Source: Neoroseomonas oryzicola (GTDB taxonomy: Bacteria; Pseudomonadota; Alphaproteobacteria; Acetobacterales; Acetobacteraceae). From it: a DNA stretch of 64,000 bases. Positions within the stretch are counted from its first letter, which is position 1; each line of letters begins with the position of its first letter. Under the pieces are notes generated by a model that had not been told where the DNA came from, did not search any database, and saw nothing but the letters and a program-made list of their open reading frames with translations. Positions 40,337 to 48,804 of this stretch are shown one piece after another. The stretch is from positions 744,001-808,000 of the forward strand of contig NZ_JAAVUP010000002.1 of assembly GCF_012163135.1 (NCBI RefSeq), read 5' to 3'. The position numbers were made by a program, and so were the translations under genes.

Positions 40337-40786
40337 TCACAGCACTCCCGGCGCCGCGGCGCCCAGCAGGATCAGCAGCGCGCCGGCGATGGCGCCGGCC
40401 AGGATGTCGTCCAGCATCACGCCCACCGGCCCGCCGAGGTTGTCGGCCCAGGAGACCGGCCAGGGCTTGAGGATGTCGAAGGCGCGGAACAGCAGGAAGG
40501 CGAGGCCGACGCCGGTCCAGCCCGCCCCGGCCGGCAGCGCCGCGAGCGCGAGCAGCATCCCCGCCGCCTCGTCCACCACCACCCAGCCGGGATCCTGGTC
40601 CGGATCGCCGGCGAACAGGTCGCGCAGCGCGATCCAGCCGACGATGGTCACCGCCACGGCGAGGCCGAGCGCCCAACCCGGCCCCAGCAGCGCCGCCGGC
40701 AGCACCGCCGCCGAGCCCCAGGTTCCGGGCGCCGGCTTCAGCCGCCCGATGCCGCCCAGCGTCGCGACGGCCAGGGAAGGGCTCAC
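40337..40786 (-). CDS. pgpA: Phosphatidylglycerophosphatase A
   Basis: PgpA (149 aa) dephosphorylates phosphatidylglycerol phosphate in the inner membrane. GGIGRLKPAPGTWGSAAVLP, the acidic VVVDEAAGMLLALAALPAGA, LFRAFDILKPWPVSWADNLG and GVMLDDILAGAIAGALLILL with the membrane helices are diagnostic. The GTG start at 40786 overlaps the stop of the alpha/beta hydrolase in a GTGA, indicating translational coupling. Confidence 0.94.
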   Translation of the reverse strand: MSPSLAVATLGGIGRLKPAPGTWGSAAVLPAALLGPGWALGLAVAVTIVGWIALRDLFAGDPDQDPGWVVVDEAAGMLLALAALPAGAGWTGVGLAFLLFRAFDILKPWPVSWADNLGGPVGVMLDDILAGAIAGALLILLGAAAPGVL

Positions 40787-41634
40787 GGCACCGCCTCGAG
40801 GAAGGCGTCGATGGCGGCCGCGGCCGGGCCTTCGTCCAGCGTCGGCGCATGGCCCGTGCCCGGCAGCGAGACCACCTGCATGTCCGGTCGCATCTCCTGC
40901 ATCTCGGCGACCGTGTCGGCCGAGAGCAGCGTGCTCGCCTCCCCCCAGACCAGCATCAGCGGCAGACGCCCCAGGCCGCGGAAGAAGGGCCAGAGGTCGG
41001 GCGGCGGCCCGGCCGCGGCGCCGATCGCCTGCTGCGCGATGCGGATGTCCCAGCGCGGATGCCAGGTGCCGTCGGTGCCCTCGCGGTAGGTGCGTCCGGC
41101 GAAGCCGCGCCAGCCATCCTCGTCCAGCAGCGGCATCGGCGGGTGATGCTCGCGATACCAGGCGAGGGCCGCCTCGAAGGAGGGGAAGCGATGGTCGCGG
41201 CCGATGAATTCGACGATGCGCGAGCGCCCGACATGCTCGATGCGCGGCCCGATGTCGTTCAGCACCACCGCCTGCAGGGAGGCCGGCCGCAGCGCCGCGA
41301 TCGCCATCGACGCCAGCCCGCCGAAGGACGTCCCGACCAGCGCGACGCCGTGCAGGTGCAGCGCCGCCATCATGTCGATCACGTCGCGGATCAGCAGTTC
41401 CGGCTGGTAGCGGCGGGGGTCGGAGGGCCGTTCGCTCTCGCCATGCCCGGCATAGTCGAAGGCCACGAGGCGCCGGCGCCCCGCCAGCCGCGCGGCGAGC
41501 CCGCTCGCGTCGAGCGCGTTGCGGCAGATTCCCGGCAGCATCAGCACCGGCGCGCGGCCCGGCGCCCCCGGCCAGTCCAGTGCCGAAAGGGCCAGACCGT
41601 CGCGTGCCGAGACGGTGACGCGCCGCGGCGTCAC
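40783..41634 (-). CDS. Alpha/beta fold hydrolase
   Basis: The 283-aa protein shows the fold landmarks VLMLPGICRNALDASGLAAR, LVAFDYAGHGESERPSDPRR, the nucleophile elbow GVALVGTSFGGLASMAIAAL, MLVWGEASTLLSADTVAEMQ around the acid position, and a late catalytic His in SLPGTGHAPTLDE. Substrate unknown. The GTG start at 41634 overlaps the slt stop by 4 nt (GTGA), and its own stop overlaps pgpA. Confidence 0.9.
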   Translation of the reverse strand: MTPRRVTVSARDGLALSALDWPGAPGRAPVLMLPGICRNALDASGLAARLAGRRRLVAFDYAGHGESERPSDPRRYQPELLIRDVIDMMAALHLHGVALVGTSFGGLASMAIAALRPASLQAVVLNDIGPRIEHVGRSRIVEFIGRDHRFPSFEAALAWYREHHPPMPLLDEDGWRGFAGRTYREGTDGTWHPRWDIRIAQQAIGAAAGPPPDLWPFFRGLGRLPLMLVWGEASTLLSADTVAEMQEMRPDMQVVSLPGTGHAPTLDEGPAAAAIDAFLEAVP

Positions 41635-43592
41635 GGACCGCGCCGCAGGTACTGCGCGAGCGGATGCGCGCGCCCCGCGGCCGAGGGATCCTGCGCCCGG
41701 TAGACGATGACGTTCTCGATCACGCGCTGGACGTAGTTGCGCGTTTCGGTGAAGGGGATCTGCTCGATCCAGTCGATCACGTCGACATCGCTGCCGCGCG
41801 GGTCGCCATAGGTGCCGAGCCACTGGTCGACCCGCCCCGGCCCCGCATTGTAGGCGGCGGCCGCGAGCGGCAGGGCGCCGCCGTAGCGCGCCAGCATCTC
41901 GTCCAGATAGGCGGCGCCGAGGCGCATGTTGGTCTCGGGGCTCGCCGTGAGCTGCGCGAGCTGGAAGGGCGTGCCGAGCCGGCGCGCGACCAGCGTCGCG
42001 GTCGAGGGCAGCAGCTGCATCAGCCCGCGCGCATTGGCGCCGGACACCGCCTCGGTGTCGAAGTTGCTCTCCTGGCGGGTGATGGCGTTGATGTAGGCGG
42101 GCTCGGGGCTCGAGACCGGTGGGCGATAGGGCGCGGGCCAGCCTTCGGGCAGCAGGATGTCGCCATCCGCGCCGGCGCGGCGCGCGATCCAAACCGCATG
42201 GTCCGGCCGGCCGATATGCGTCGCGAGCCGCGCGGCGAGCATCCGGTCGGTGCCGTCGTTCGCGAGGTCTTCCAGCCGCAGCAGGAAGATCCGGGCGCGC
42301 CGGGTGTCGCCGAGATCGGCGAGCGTCAGCACCGCGCGCGTCAGTTCCCGCGCGGTGAAGTCGGCCGCGCGCGGCGTCGTCACCGGCGGGACGGAGGCGC
42401 GGGCGACGCGCGCGGCCAGACGCGCCTCGTCCTCCCCGATCGCGAGCGCGGCGAGTTGCCCGTAGAAGGCGACCGGCAGCTCGGCGGCCTGGGCGTAGCG
42501 CGTACGCGCGCCGTTCTGGTCGCCGCGGGCCGAAAGCGCGCGTCCCTGCCAATAGGCGCTCCGCGCGCGGGTGATGACGGAACGGCTGTCCTGCCCGACC
42601 GCGACGAAGTGCCGCTCGGCGAGGGCGGGGTCGTTCAGCCGGCGCAGCGCGATGAAGCCGGCGAGGAACTCGCCGTCCTGGCGCGGCTCGCCGGCCGCGG
42701 ACTGGCCGTGCGCGGCGGCGACGCGATAGGCGTCGCGTTCCTGGCCCAGGCGCAGCAGCTTCCGCGACAGCACCTGGCGTTCCGCCCAGACGGCACGCGC
42801 GGCCTCGCCCTGCAACTCGGCCTGCAGGCGCTCGGCGGTGGACCAGACGGCGGCCGCCTCCTGGTCCCGGTCGCGGCGGCGCAGCAGGCGGGCCTGTTCA
42901 TAGGCGACGCCGATGTCGGGGGCGCGAACGGCGAGCGCGGCATCGTCCTCCCGCGCCAGGGCGAGGCGCAGGTCGGCGGCATTGCGCCGCGCGCCGGACA
43001 GGCGCTGCGCCGCGCGGCCCGCGCCGGCGAAGTCCCGCGCGAAGGCGAGCCGGTCGAAGCGGCGCCACTGGTCGTCCTCGGTCAGGGCGGAGCCGAAACG
43101 CAGGAGGATGGCTTCCTCGGCGATCGCGTCGCCCGGCGTCTCGGTCCAGCCGCGGCGGAGGACGTCCCGCGCCTCCTGGCCACGGCCGGCGCGGTCCAGG
43201 GCCTCGGCGTGGCGCAGCGTGCCGGGCAGGGTGCGGGCCGGGTAGCGGGCGAAGTGCCGCAGCGCGAGGCCGTCGTCGCCCTCGACCGTCAGGGCGGCCT
43301 CGGCCCGGCGGGCCATCGCGTCGGGCAGCGGCCAGTCCGGGTTGTCGGCCAGAAAGGAGACGAGCTCGGCGGCCGAGGCCGGCGCCGCCCGGTTCGACAG
43401 CCGCATCCACAGCACGATCTTGGCGGCCAGGGGGTCGGCGGCGCCGACATAGGATTCGGCTTCCCCCCAGCGCCCGGCGCCGGCGGCGGCGATGGCCTGG
43501 CGGCCGGCGACGCGGGCGCCCTCGGGTGCCCAGGGCTGCGCCGCGGCGGGCAGCGGCAGGGCCAGGGCGGCGATGATCAGCAGTCTGCGCAT
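41631..43592 (-). CDS. slt: Soluble lytic murein transglycosylase
   Basis: The 653-aa protein has a signal peptide (MRRLLIIAALALPLPAAAQP), a long superhelical alpha domain (about 30-480) and a C-terminal lysozyme-like domain with the catalytic Glu in NAITRQESNFDTEAVSGANA, then ARGLMQLLPSTATLVARR, RLGAAYLDEMLARYGGALPL, AAYNAGPGRVDQWLG and FTETRNYVQRVIENVIVYRA. It cleaves peptidoglycan with formation of anhydromuramic ends, which could later feed AnmK (62293-63390). It is divergent from dapA. Confidence 0.95.
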   Translation of the reverse strand: MRRLLIIAALALPLPAAAQPWAPEGARVAGRQAIAAAGAGRWGEAESYVGAADPLAAKIVLWMRLSNRAAPASAAELVSFLADNPDWPLPDAMARRAEAALTVEGDDGLALRHFARYPARTLPGTLRHAEALDRAGRGQEARDVLRRGWTETPGDAIAEEAILLRFGSALTEDDQWRRFDRLAFARDFAGAGRAAQRLSGARRNAADLRLALAREDDAALAVRAPDIGVAYEQARLLRRRDRDQEAAAVWSTAERLQAELQGEAARAVWAERQVLSRKLLRLGQERDAYRVAAAHGQSAAGEPRQDGEFLAGFIALRRLNDPALAERHFVAVGQDSRSVITRARSAYWQGRALSARGDQNGARTRYAQAAELPVAFYGQLAALAIGEDEARLAARVARASVPPVTTPRAADFTARELTRAVLTLADLGDTRRARIFLLRLEDLANDGTDRMLAARLATHIGRPDHAVWIARRAGADGDILLPEGWPAPYRPPVSSPEPAYINAITRQESNFDTEAVSGANARGLMQLLPSTATLVARRLGTPFQLAQLTASPETNMRLGAAYLDEMLARYGGALPLAAAAYNAGPGRVDQWLGTYGDPRGSDVDVIDWIEQIPFTETRNYVQRVIENVIVYRAQDPSAAGRAHPLAQYLRRGP

Positions 43593-43635
43593 GGCCGCCT
43601 TCCTAGCCGATCCGGGGGGCGCTTGTCCCGCGGCC

Positions 43636-43664
43636 TTGCCCCGGGGTGGGCCCGCGCCTAGGTT
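43636..43664 (+). promoter_or_regulatory. Candidate dapA promoter
   Basis: TTGCCC (43636-43641), a 17-bp spacer and TAGGTT (43659-43664) lie in the 107-bp slt-dapA gap, followed by AGAGGAGGA ahead of the dapA ATG. The expected transcript start is near 43671. Confidence 0.45.
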
Positions 43665-43699
43665 CCCCGATCGCCGCGGCACAAGAGGAGGACGTCGTC

Positions 43700-44578
43700 A
43701 TGTTCAGGGGCTCGATGGTTGCGCTGATCACGCCCATGAAGGCGGACGGCTCCCTGGACGAGAAGGCGTTCCAGGACCTGGTGGAATGGCAGATCGTCGA
43801 GGGCACCGAGGGCCTGATCCCCGTCGGCACGACGGGCGAGAGCCCGACCCTGTCGCATGACGAGCACAAGCGCGTCGTGGAACTGTGCGTCGAGGCGTCG
43901 AACGGCCGCGTGCCGGTGATCGCGGGCGCGGGCAGCAACTCGACCGCCGAGGCGATCGACTTCGCGAAGCACGCGAAGAAGGCGGGCGCGGATGCGACGC
44001 TGGTCGTCACGCCCTACTACAACAAGCCGACGCAGGAAGGGATGTACCTGCACTTCACCGCCGTCGCGAATGCCGCGGACCTGCCGCTGTTCATCTACAA
44101 CATCCCCGGCCGCAGCGTGATCGACATGTCGGTCGAGACCATGGCGCGGCTGGCCAAGCACAAGAACATCGTCGGGGTGAAGGACGCGACGGCGAACCTC
44201 ACCCGCCCGCTGCACACCAAGCGCGCCTGCGGGGCCGACTTCATCCAGCTCTCGGGCGAGGACCACACGGCGCTGTCCTTCAACGCCGCCGGCGGGGTGG
44301 GCTGCATCAGCGTGACCGCGAACGTCGCGCCGCGCCTGTGCGCCGAGATGCACAAGGCCTGGCGCGAGGGCCGCACCGGCGAGGCGATGGCGATCCAGGA
44401 CCGCCTGGTGCCGCTGCACGACGCGATGTTCAGCGAGACCTCTCCGGGCCCCGTGAAGTACGCCGCGAGCCTGCTGGCCAAGAGCACCGAGCATTGCCGC
44501 CTGCCGCTCGCGCCGGTGTCGGACGCCAACAAGGCGAAGGTGCGCGAGGCGATGGTCTCGGTCGGCCTGCTGAACTGA
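43700..44578 (+). CDS. dapA: 4-hydroxy-tetrahydrodipicolinate synthase
   Basis: DapA (292 aa) condenses pyruvate and aspartate semialdehyde in lysine and meso-diaminopimelate synthesis. [57 protein letters not shown] with the catalytic Tyr, [20 protein letters not shown], and Schiff-base Lys161 in [12 protein letters not shown] are all present. GAGGAGGA precedes the ATG. It is followed by a dispersed structured element, then smpB. Confidence 0.97.
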   Translation: MFRGSMVALITPMKADGSLDEKAFQDLVEWQIVEGTEGLIPVGTTGESPTLSHDEHKRVVELCVEASNGRVPVIAGAGSNSTAEAIDFAKHAKKAGADATLVVTPYYNKPTQEGMYLHFTAVANAADLPLFIYNIPGRSVIDMSVETMARLAKHKNIVGVKDATANLTRPLHTKRACGADFIQLSGEDHTALSFNAAGGVGCISVTANVAPRLCAEMHKAWREGRTGEAMAIQDRLVPLHDAMFSETSPGPVKYAASLLAKSTEHCRLPLAPVSDANKAKVREAMVSVGLLN

Positions 44579-44602
44579 ACGGCGGGACTCCCCACATCTA
44601 GG

Positions 44603-44729
44603 CGGCCCGAGGCCCCTGCCTCGGGCCGGGAGCACGAAGCGCGACCGCGCGCGACCAACACCCGCCCCGCGTGCTACACGGGCGCGCGAAGCCAAGGGCC
44701 GCGGATGCGGCCCGCCCGGCGTTTGAGGG
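44603..44729. repeat. Dispersed structured intergenic element, copy 2
   Basis: This is the second copy of the element at 23591-23716. The hairpin GGCCCGAGG/CCTCGGGCC is conserved; the distal stem is GGGCCGC-GGAT-GCGGCCC where copy 1 has GGCCGGC-GGAT-GCCGGCC, a compensated change in both arms. The central part differs more. It ends about 10 bp before the smpB GTG, so it lies in the smpB leader or between two transcription units. Confidence 0.75.
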
Positions 44730-44739
44730 CAAGGAACGA

Positions 44740-45231
44740 GTGACCGAACCGCGTAAGAAGGGCCTGATCTCGCACGGCATCGCCGCGCAGAACCGCAAGG
44801 CCCGCTTCGACTACAAGATCGGCGAGACCATCGAGGCCGGGCTTCAGCTCATCGGCCCCGAGGTGAAGAGCCTGCGCGCCGGCCGCGCCACCCTCGCGGA
44901 AGCCTGGGCCGGCGAGCGCGAGGGCGAGATGTGGCTGTTCAACTGCTACATCCCCGAATGGCAGGCCGGGTCCTTCATGGCGAAGTTCGAGCCGCGCCGC
45001 CCGCGCAAGCTGCTGCTGCACCGCAAGCAGGTGCAGTCGCTGACGGGCGCGATCACGCGCGAAGGCGCGACGCTCGTGCCGCTCGACATTCACTTCAACG
45101 ACCGCGGGCGGGCGAAGGTCCTGCTCGGCCTCGCGGAGGGCAAGAAGAAGCACGACAAGCGCGCGGCCATCGCCGAGCGCGACTGGCAGCGCGACAAGTC
45201 GCGGATGATGCGCAACAAGGGCCAGGAATGA
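44740..45231 (+). CDS. smpB: SsrA-binding protein SmpB
   Basis: SmpB (163 aa) binds tmRNA and brings it to stalled ribosomes. [70 protein letters not shown] and the basic tail [20 protein letters not shown] are typical. The GTG start at 44740 follows AAGGAACG; an upstream in-frame start would lie inside the repeat element. Its stop overlaps the next gene in an ATGA. The ssrA gene itself was not found in the window. Confidence 0.96.
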   Translation: MTEPRKKGLISHGIAAQNRKARFDYKIGETIEAGLQLIGPEVKSLRAGRATLAEAWAGEREGEMWLFNCYIPEWQAGSFMAKFEPRRPRKLLLHRKQVQSLTGAITREGATLVPLDIHFNDRGRAKVLLGLAEGKKKHDKRAAIAERDWQRDKSRMMRNKGQE

Positions 45232-46112
45232 GGGCCTGGCCAGCGGCGATCGCGCTGCTGCTGGCGTTGCCGGCTGCTGCCGCGCCGCTCGATGCGCCGC
45301 AGGGCGAGTGGCGCGAGCAGTCGCATGCCATCCCGCTGCCGGGCGGGGAGGTGCTGCGCGCGCGCGCCTGCCGCCCGCCGGGGGAGGAGGCGCGGCCGCT
45401 CGCACTTCTCACGCACGACGATCCGGCGGTGACGCCGGCGACCCGCCGCAGTTCCTCTTCCATCGCATCGGTCGAGATCTTCTGCTGGTCGAACGAGGCA
45501 CGCTTTTTCCTCGATCGGGGCATGGCCGTGATCGCCGTCGTGCGCCGCGGCTTCGCCCCGAGCGGCGGCCGGCGCAATGCTCTCGGCCCCGGTTGCCCCG
45601 AGGACGGCGCGGCGGGGCTGGCGCGAGCCGAGGCGGCGGACCTCGCCGTCGCACTCGCCTATGGCCGGTCGCTGCCCGGGGTGGCGCCTGCGGGGACGGT
45701 CCTGGCGGGGGTCGGCAGCGGCGGCTGGGCCCTGCTCGGCCTTCTGGGTCTGCCCGAGGCGACCGGCATCGCAGCGGCCATCGTCGCGGCACCATTCGCA
45801 CCGCGCAGCGCGGCGATGCCCGACGCCGGTTGTGCCCCCGAGCCGCTGGCTGCCGCCGCCGGGCGGCTTGCGGCCGGCGCCGCCGCCCCGGTGTTGTGGC
45901 TGCAGGTCGAGGGGGAGCGGCGTGGCGGCGGCCAGGGACGGGCGGCGGCGACGGCCTGGGCCGCGGCGGCGCGCGCGCCGCTCCGCTTCGAGGCGCTGCC
46001 CCCGCCCGATCCGCGCGGCGTCCCGACCGCCTACCAGCTCATCAACCGGCTCGACGATCGCCCGGTGCCGGCAGGTGCCGCGGCGGCGCGCTTCCTCGAC
46101 GGGCTGCGCTGA
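45228..46112 (+). CDS. Exported alpha/beta hydrolase-like protein
   Basis: The 294-aa protein has a signal peptide ([20 protein letters not shown]). It shows [20 protein letters not shown], like the core of secreted alpha/beta hydrolases, and an elbow-like [20 protein letters not shown] where the nucleophile Ser would lie. A catalytic His near the C terminus is not obvious, so activity is uncertain. It overlaps smpB by 4 nt. Confidence 0.65.
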   Translation: MRAWPAAIALLLALPAAAAPLDAPQGEWREQSHAIPLPGGEVLRARACRPPGEEARPLALLTHDDPAVTPATRRSSSSIASVEIFCWSNEARFFLDRGMAVIAVVRRGFAPSGGRRNALGPGCPEDGAAGLARAEAADLAVALAYGRSLPGVAPAGTVLAGVGSGGWALLGLLGLPEATGIAAAIVAAPFAPRSAAMPDAGCAPEPLAAAAGRLAAGAAAPVLWLQVEGERRGGGQGRAAATAWAAAARAPLRFEALPPPDPRGVPTAYQLINRLDDRPVPAGAAAARFLDGLR

Positions 46113-46202
46113 CGCCTCGCGGCGGCGGGCGCGCCTCATCCGGCCGGTGGCCCTTGCAACGGGCGGCGCGGGCCGCATTTGATCCAGCGAAGGGAGCCTC
46201 CG

Positions 46203-46871
46203 ATGCCCGACGACGACGTCCCCCTGACCGGCCAGGTCAAGGACAAGCTGATCCGCACCAAGGAGCGCTGGGCCGAGGAAGGCCGCCTCCTCACCGGCAC
46301 CACGGCGGACCCTGAACGCGACCGCCTGCCGCCCGGCCAGACCCTGGTGAAGGACTGGCCGGTGCTCGACCTCGGGGTGCAGCCGGACGTGTCCAAGGCG
46401 AAGTTCCGCCTGCGGGTGGAAGGGCTGGTGGAGAACCGCCTCGCCTACGACTGGGACGGTTTCATGGCCCTGCCGCAGTCGGAGATGGTCGTCGACATCC
46501 ACTGCGTGACCCAGTGGTCCCGCTACTACAACCGCTTCGAGGGGGTGAAGGTCGCCGACATCCTGGCCCTCGCCCGGCCGAAGCCCGAGGCGCGCTTCGT
46601 CTCGCTCACCTGCTACGACGGCTACACGACGAACCTCAGCCTCGAGGACTTCGCCGGCGCCGACGTCATGTTCGCCCATGCCTGGGAAGGCCAGCCGCTG
46701 ACGCGCCAGCATGGCGGTCCGGTGCGCCTCGTCCTGCCGAAGCTCTATTTCTGGAAGAGCCCGAAATGGATCACGCGGGTGGAACTCCTCGCCGCCGACC
46801 GGCCCGGCTTCTGGGAGGTCCGCGGCTACCACAACCGCGGCGATCCCTGGATGGAGGAGCGCTATGGCTGA
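46203..46871 (+). CDS. Sulfite oxidase-family molybdopterin-dependent protein
   Basis: The 222-aa protein is a short member of the oxidoreductase molybdopterin-binding (sulfite oxidase/YedY) fold: FRLRVEGLVENRLAYDWDGF, VVDIHCVTQWSRYYNRFEGV with the Mo-ligand Cys, SLTCYDGYTTNLSLED and RQHGGPVRLVLPKLYFWKSP. No signal peptide or dimerisation domain is seen, so it is probably cytoplasmic. The substrate is unknown. AAGGGAGC precedes the ATG, and it overlaps the glutathione peroxidase gene by 8 nt. Confidence 0.9.
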   Translation: MPDDDVPLTGQVKDKLIRTKERWAEEGRLLTGTTADPERDRLPPGQTLVKDWPVLDLGVQPDVSKAKFRLRVEGLVENRLAYDWDGFMALPQSEMVVDIHCVTQWSRYYNRFEGVKVADILALARPKPEARFVSLTCYDGYTTNLSLEDFAGADVMFAHAWEGQPLTRQHGGPVRLVLPKLYFWKSPKWITRVELLAADRPGFWEVRGYHNRGDPWMEERYG

Positions 46872-47412
46872 TGTGCTGCGCCGTTCCCTGCTGGCGGTGC
46901 CATTCGTGACCGCGGCCGCATCGGCGGCCGAGCCCGACGCCTGGTCCTTCCGCTTCCCCTCCCTGGAGGGCGGCGAACTCGATCTCGCGGCCTGGCGCGG
47001 GCGCGTGCTGCTGGTGGTGAACACCGCGTCCTTCTGCGGCTATACGCCGCAATACGCGGCACTGCAGCGGCTGCACGAACGCTCCCAGGCGCGCGGCCTC
47101 GTCGTGCTCGGCGTGCCGTCCAACGACTTCAACCAGGAAGCGGGATCGAACCAGGAGGTTAAGGCCTTCTGCGACGCGCAGTTCGGCATCGACTTCCCGA
47201 TGGCCGCGATCTCCCATGTGCGCGGGGCGCAGGCGCATCCCTTCTTCCGCTGGGCGGCGGCCAGGGGCGGCGGGGAGCCGCGGTGGAACTTCCACAAGTA
47301 CCTGGTGGCGCGCGACGGGCGCAGCGTGCGCGGCTTCGCCACCCGGGTGACGCCGGACAGCATCGAACTGACGCGGGCGATCGATACGGCGCTCGCTGCA
47401 CCCGGCGCCTGA
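46864..47412 (+). CDS. Glutathione peroxidase family protein
   Basis: The 182-aa protein has a probable signal peptide (LRRSLLAVPFVTAAASAAEP) and the peroxidase motif VNTASFCGYTPQYAALQRLH with Cys in place of selenocysteine. VLGVPSNDFNQEAGSNQEVK and WNFHKYLVARDGRSVRGF are the other conserved blocks with the Gln/Trp active-site partners. It likely reduces peroxides in the periplasm, using thioredoxin-like reductant (family knowledge). It overlaps the molybdopterin gene. Confidence 0.93.
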   Translation: MADVLRRSLLAVPFVTAAASAAEPDAWSFRFPSLEGGELDLAAWRGRVLLVVNTASFCGYTPQYAALQRLHERSQARGLVVLGVPSNDFNQEAGSNQEVKAFCDAQFGIDFPMAAISHVRGAQAHPFFRWAAARGGGEPRWNFHKYLVARDGRSVRGFATRVTPDSIELTRAIDTALAAPGA

Positions 47413-47414
47413 AG

Positions 47415-47468
47415 GCGAGGGGGCTCTGCCCCCTCGCGCTCCCCTGCCGAGGGCCGAAAGGCCCTCGG
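47415..47468 (+). repeat. Two-hairpin intergenic element, copy 2
   Basis: Hairpin one pairs GCGAGGGGG (47415-47423) with CCCCCTCGC (47429-47437); hairpin two pairs CCGAGGGCC (47447-47455) with GGCCCTCGG (47460-47468) around a GAAA loop. It fills the gap between convergent gpx and udg and could end transcription from either side. The same layout, with different stem bases, occurs inverted at 19491-19543. Confidence 0.65.
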
Positions 47469-47474
47469 AACCCG

Positions 47475-48107
47475 TTACTTGAGGCGCTCCAACAGCGCCG
47501 AAACGGCATTATCGAACATCTCGGGCGTCAGGCGGCGCGTCGAGGTGTTGTAGCGGCTGACATGGTAGGAATCCGCCAGCAGCAGGCCATCGGGCAGCTC
47601 ATGGATCGCGCCGTGACCGAAGGCGAAGCGGCTCGCCGGAATGCCCTTCGCCCGCAGCAGCGCGTTGTGCGCCACCACGCCAAGTGCCAGCACCGCCCGC
47701 AGCCGCGGCATCGCTGCGAGTTCCGCCTTCAGGAAGCCATTGCAGGTGCGGATCTCGGCCGGCGTCGGCAGGTTCTCCGGCGGCACGCAGCGCACTGCGT
47801 TCGCGATGCGGCAGCCCGTCAGTTCCATCCCGTCATCCGGCGATTCCAGGAACTGCCCGCTGGCCTGCCCGAACTTCAGCAGCGTCCCGTAGAGCAGCCG
47901 CCCCGCATAATCCCCCGTGAAGGGCCGCCCCGTCCGGTTCGCCCCGCGCACGCCCGGTGCAAGGCCGAGCACGAGCAGCGGCGCGTCCCGTGGCCCCCAG
48001 GACGGCACCGGCCCGTTGTGCCAGGCGGGGTTCGCGGCGCGGTTCGCCTGCCGATAGGCGACCAGGCGAGGGCAGAGCGGGCAGTCCTGCCCCGGCGCCT
48101 CGCTCAC
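47475..48107 (-). CDS. Uracil-DNA glycosylase, family 5 (UDGb-like)
   Basis: The 210-aa protein has DCPLCPRLVAYRQ with cluster-type Cys residues, LVLGLAPGVRGANRTGRPFT and GDYAGRLLYGTLLKFGQASG typical of family 5 glycosylases, CRIANAVRCVPPENLPTP with further Cys, and the late ADSYHVSRYNTSTRRLTP. It should excise uracil and related deaminated bases; the four Cys suggest an Fe-S cluster. The GTG start at 48107 overlaps the NYN gene stop (GTGA). Confidence 0.9.
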   Translation of the reverse strand: MSEAPGQDCPLCPRLVAYRQANRAANPAWHNGPVPSWGPRDAPLLVLGLAPGVRGANRTGRPFTGDYAGRLLYGTLLKFGQASGQFLESPDDGMELTGCRIANAVRCVPPENLPTPAEIRTCNGFLKAELAAMPRLRAVLALGVVAHNALLRAKGIPASRFAFGHGAIHELPDGLLLADSYHVSRYNTSTRRLTPEMFDNAVSALLERLK

Positions 48108-48739
48108 GCCTCGGGCTCCGGCGCCGCGTCGCCATAGGGATCGGCGGGCGTCGCCCGGCCCGGGCGCGGCGCGGCGGGCTGGGCCGGGGCGCGCGTCCGC
48201 GGCTCCGTCTGCCGCCGGGTCAGGTCCGGCGCGATCTCCGCCAGGTCGATGAAGGCATCCGCCTGCCGCCGCAGCTCGTCGGCGATCATCGGCGGCTGGG
48301 ACCGCACGGTGGACACGACCGTGACCCGCACGCCCATGCGCTGCACGGCTTCCACCAGCCGGCGGAAATCCCCGTCGCCGGAAAACAGCACGGCATGGTC
48401 GAGTTGCGGGGCGAGTTCCAGCATGTCCACCGCGAGTTCGACATCCATGTTGCCCTTCAGGCGCACGCGCCCGGTCGGGTCGGATTGCTGCTTGGCCGGC
48501 TTCGTCACCACCTGCCAGCCATTGTAGGCGAGCCAGTCGGTCAGCGGCCGCAGGGGGGAGTAGTCCTCCGTCTCGAGCAGCGCCGTGTAGTAGAAGGCGC
48601 GCACCAGGTAGGTCGACCGCCCGAAGAACTCGAGCATCGCGGCGAAGTCGACCTCGAACCCCAGCGCGCGCGTCGTGTGATACAGGTTCGCCCCGTCCAC
48701 GAAGACCCCGACCCGTTCCGCACCGCCCGATCGCCGCAT
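48104..48739 (-). CDS. NYN domain (LabA/PIN-like) putative nuclease
   Basis: The 211-aa protein shows the NYN/PIN fold: VGVFVDGANLYHTTRALGFE with the first Asp, VRAFYYTALLETEDYSPLRP, RLKGNMDVELAVDMLELAPQ, and LFSGDGDFRRLVEAVQRMGV with acidic metal ligands. Such proteins are RNases or single-strand nucleases. A Pro/Arg-rich tail follows. The start at 48739 is preferred for its GGACGGA site; 48790 is possible. It is coupled to the glycosylase gene and divergent from folK. Confidence 0.9.
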   Translation of the reverse strand: MRRSGGAERVGVFVDGANLYHTTRALGFEVDFAAMLEFFGRSTYLVRAFYYTALLETEDYSPLRPLTDWLAYNGWQVVTKPAKQQSDPTGRVRLKGNMDVELAVDMLELAPQLDHAVLFSGDGDFRRLVEAVQRMGVRVTVVSTVRSQPPMIADELRRQADAFIDLAEIAPDLTRRQTEPRTRAPAQPAAPRPGRATPADPYGDAAPEPEA

Positions 48740-48804
48740 GAATCCGTCCGTTCCGTCGCAAAGCCCGTCCGCGGCGTCCGCTACACGCATCCGCGGGGCC
48801 TGTC

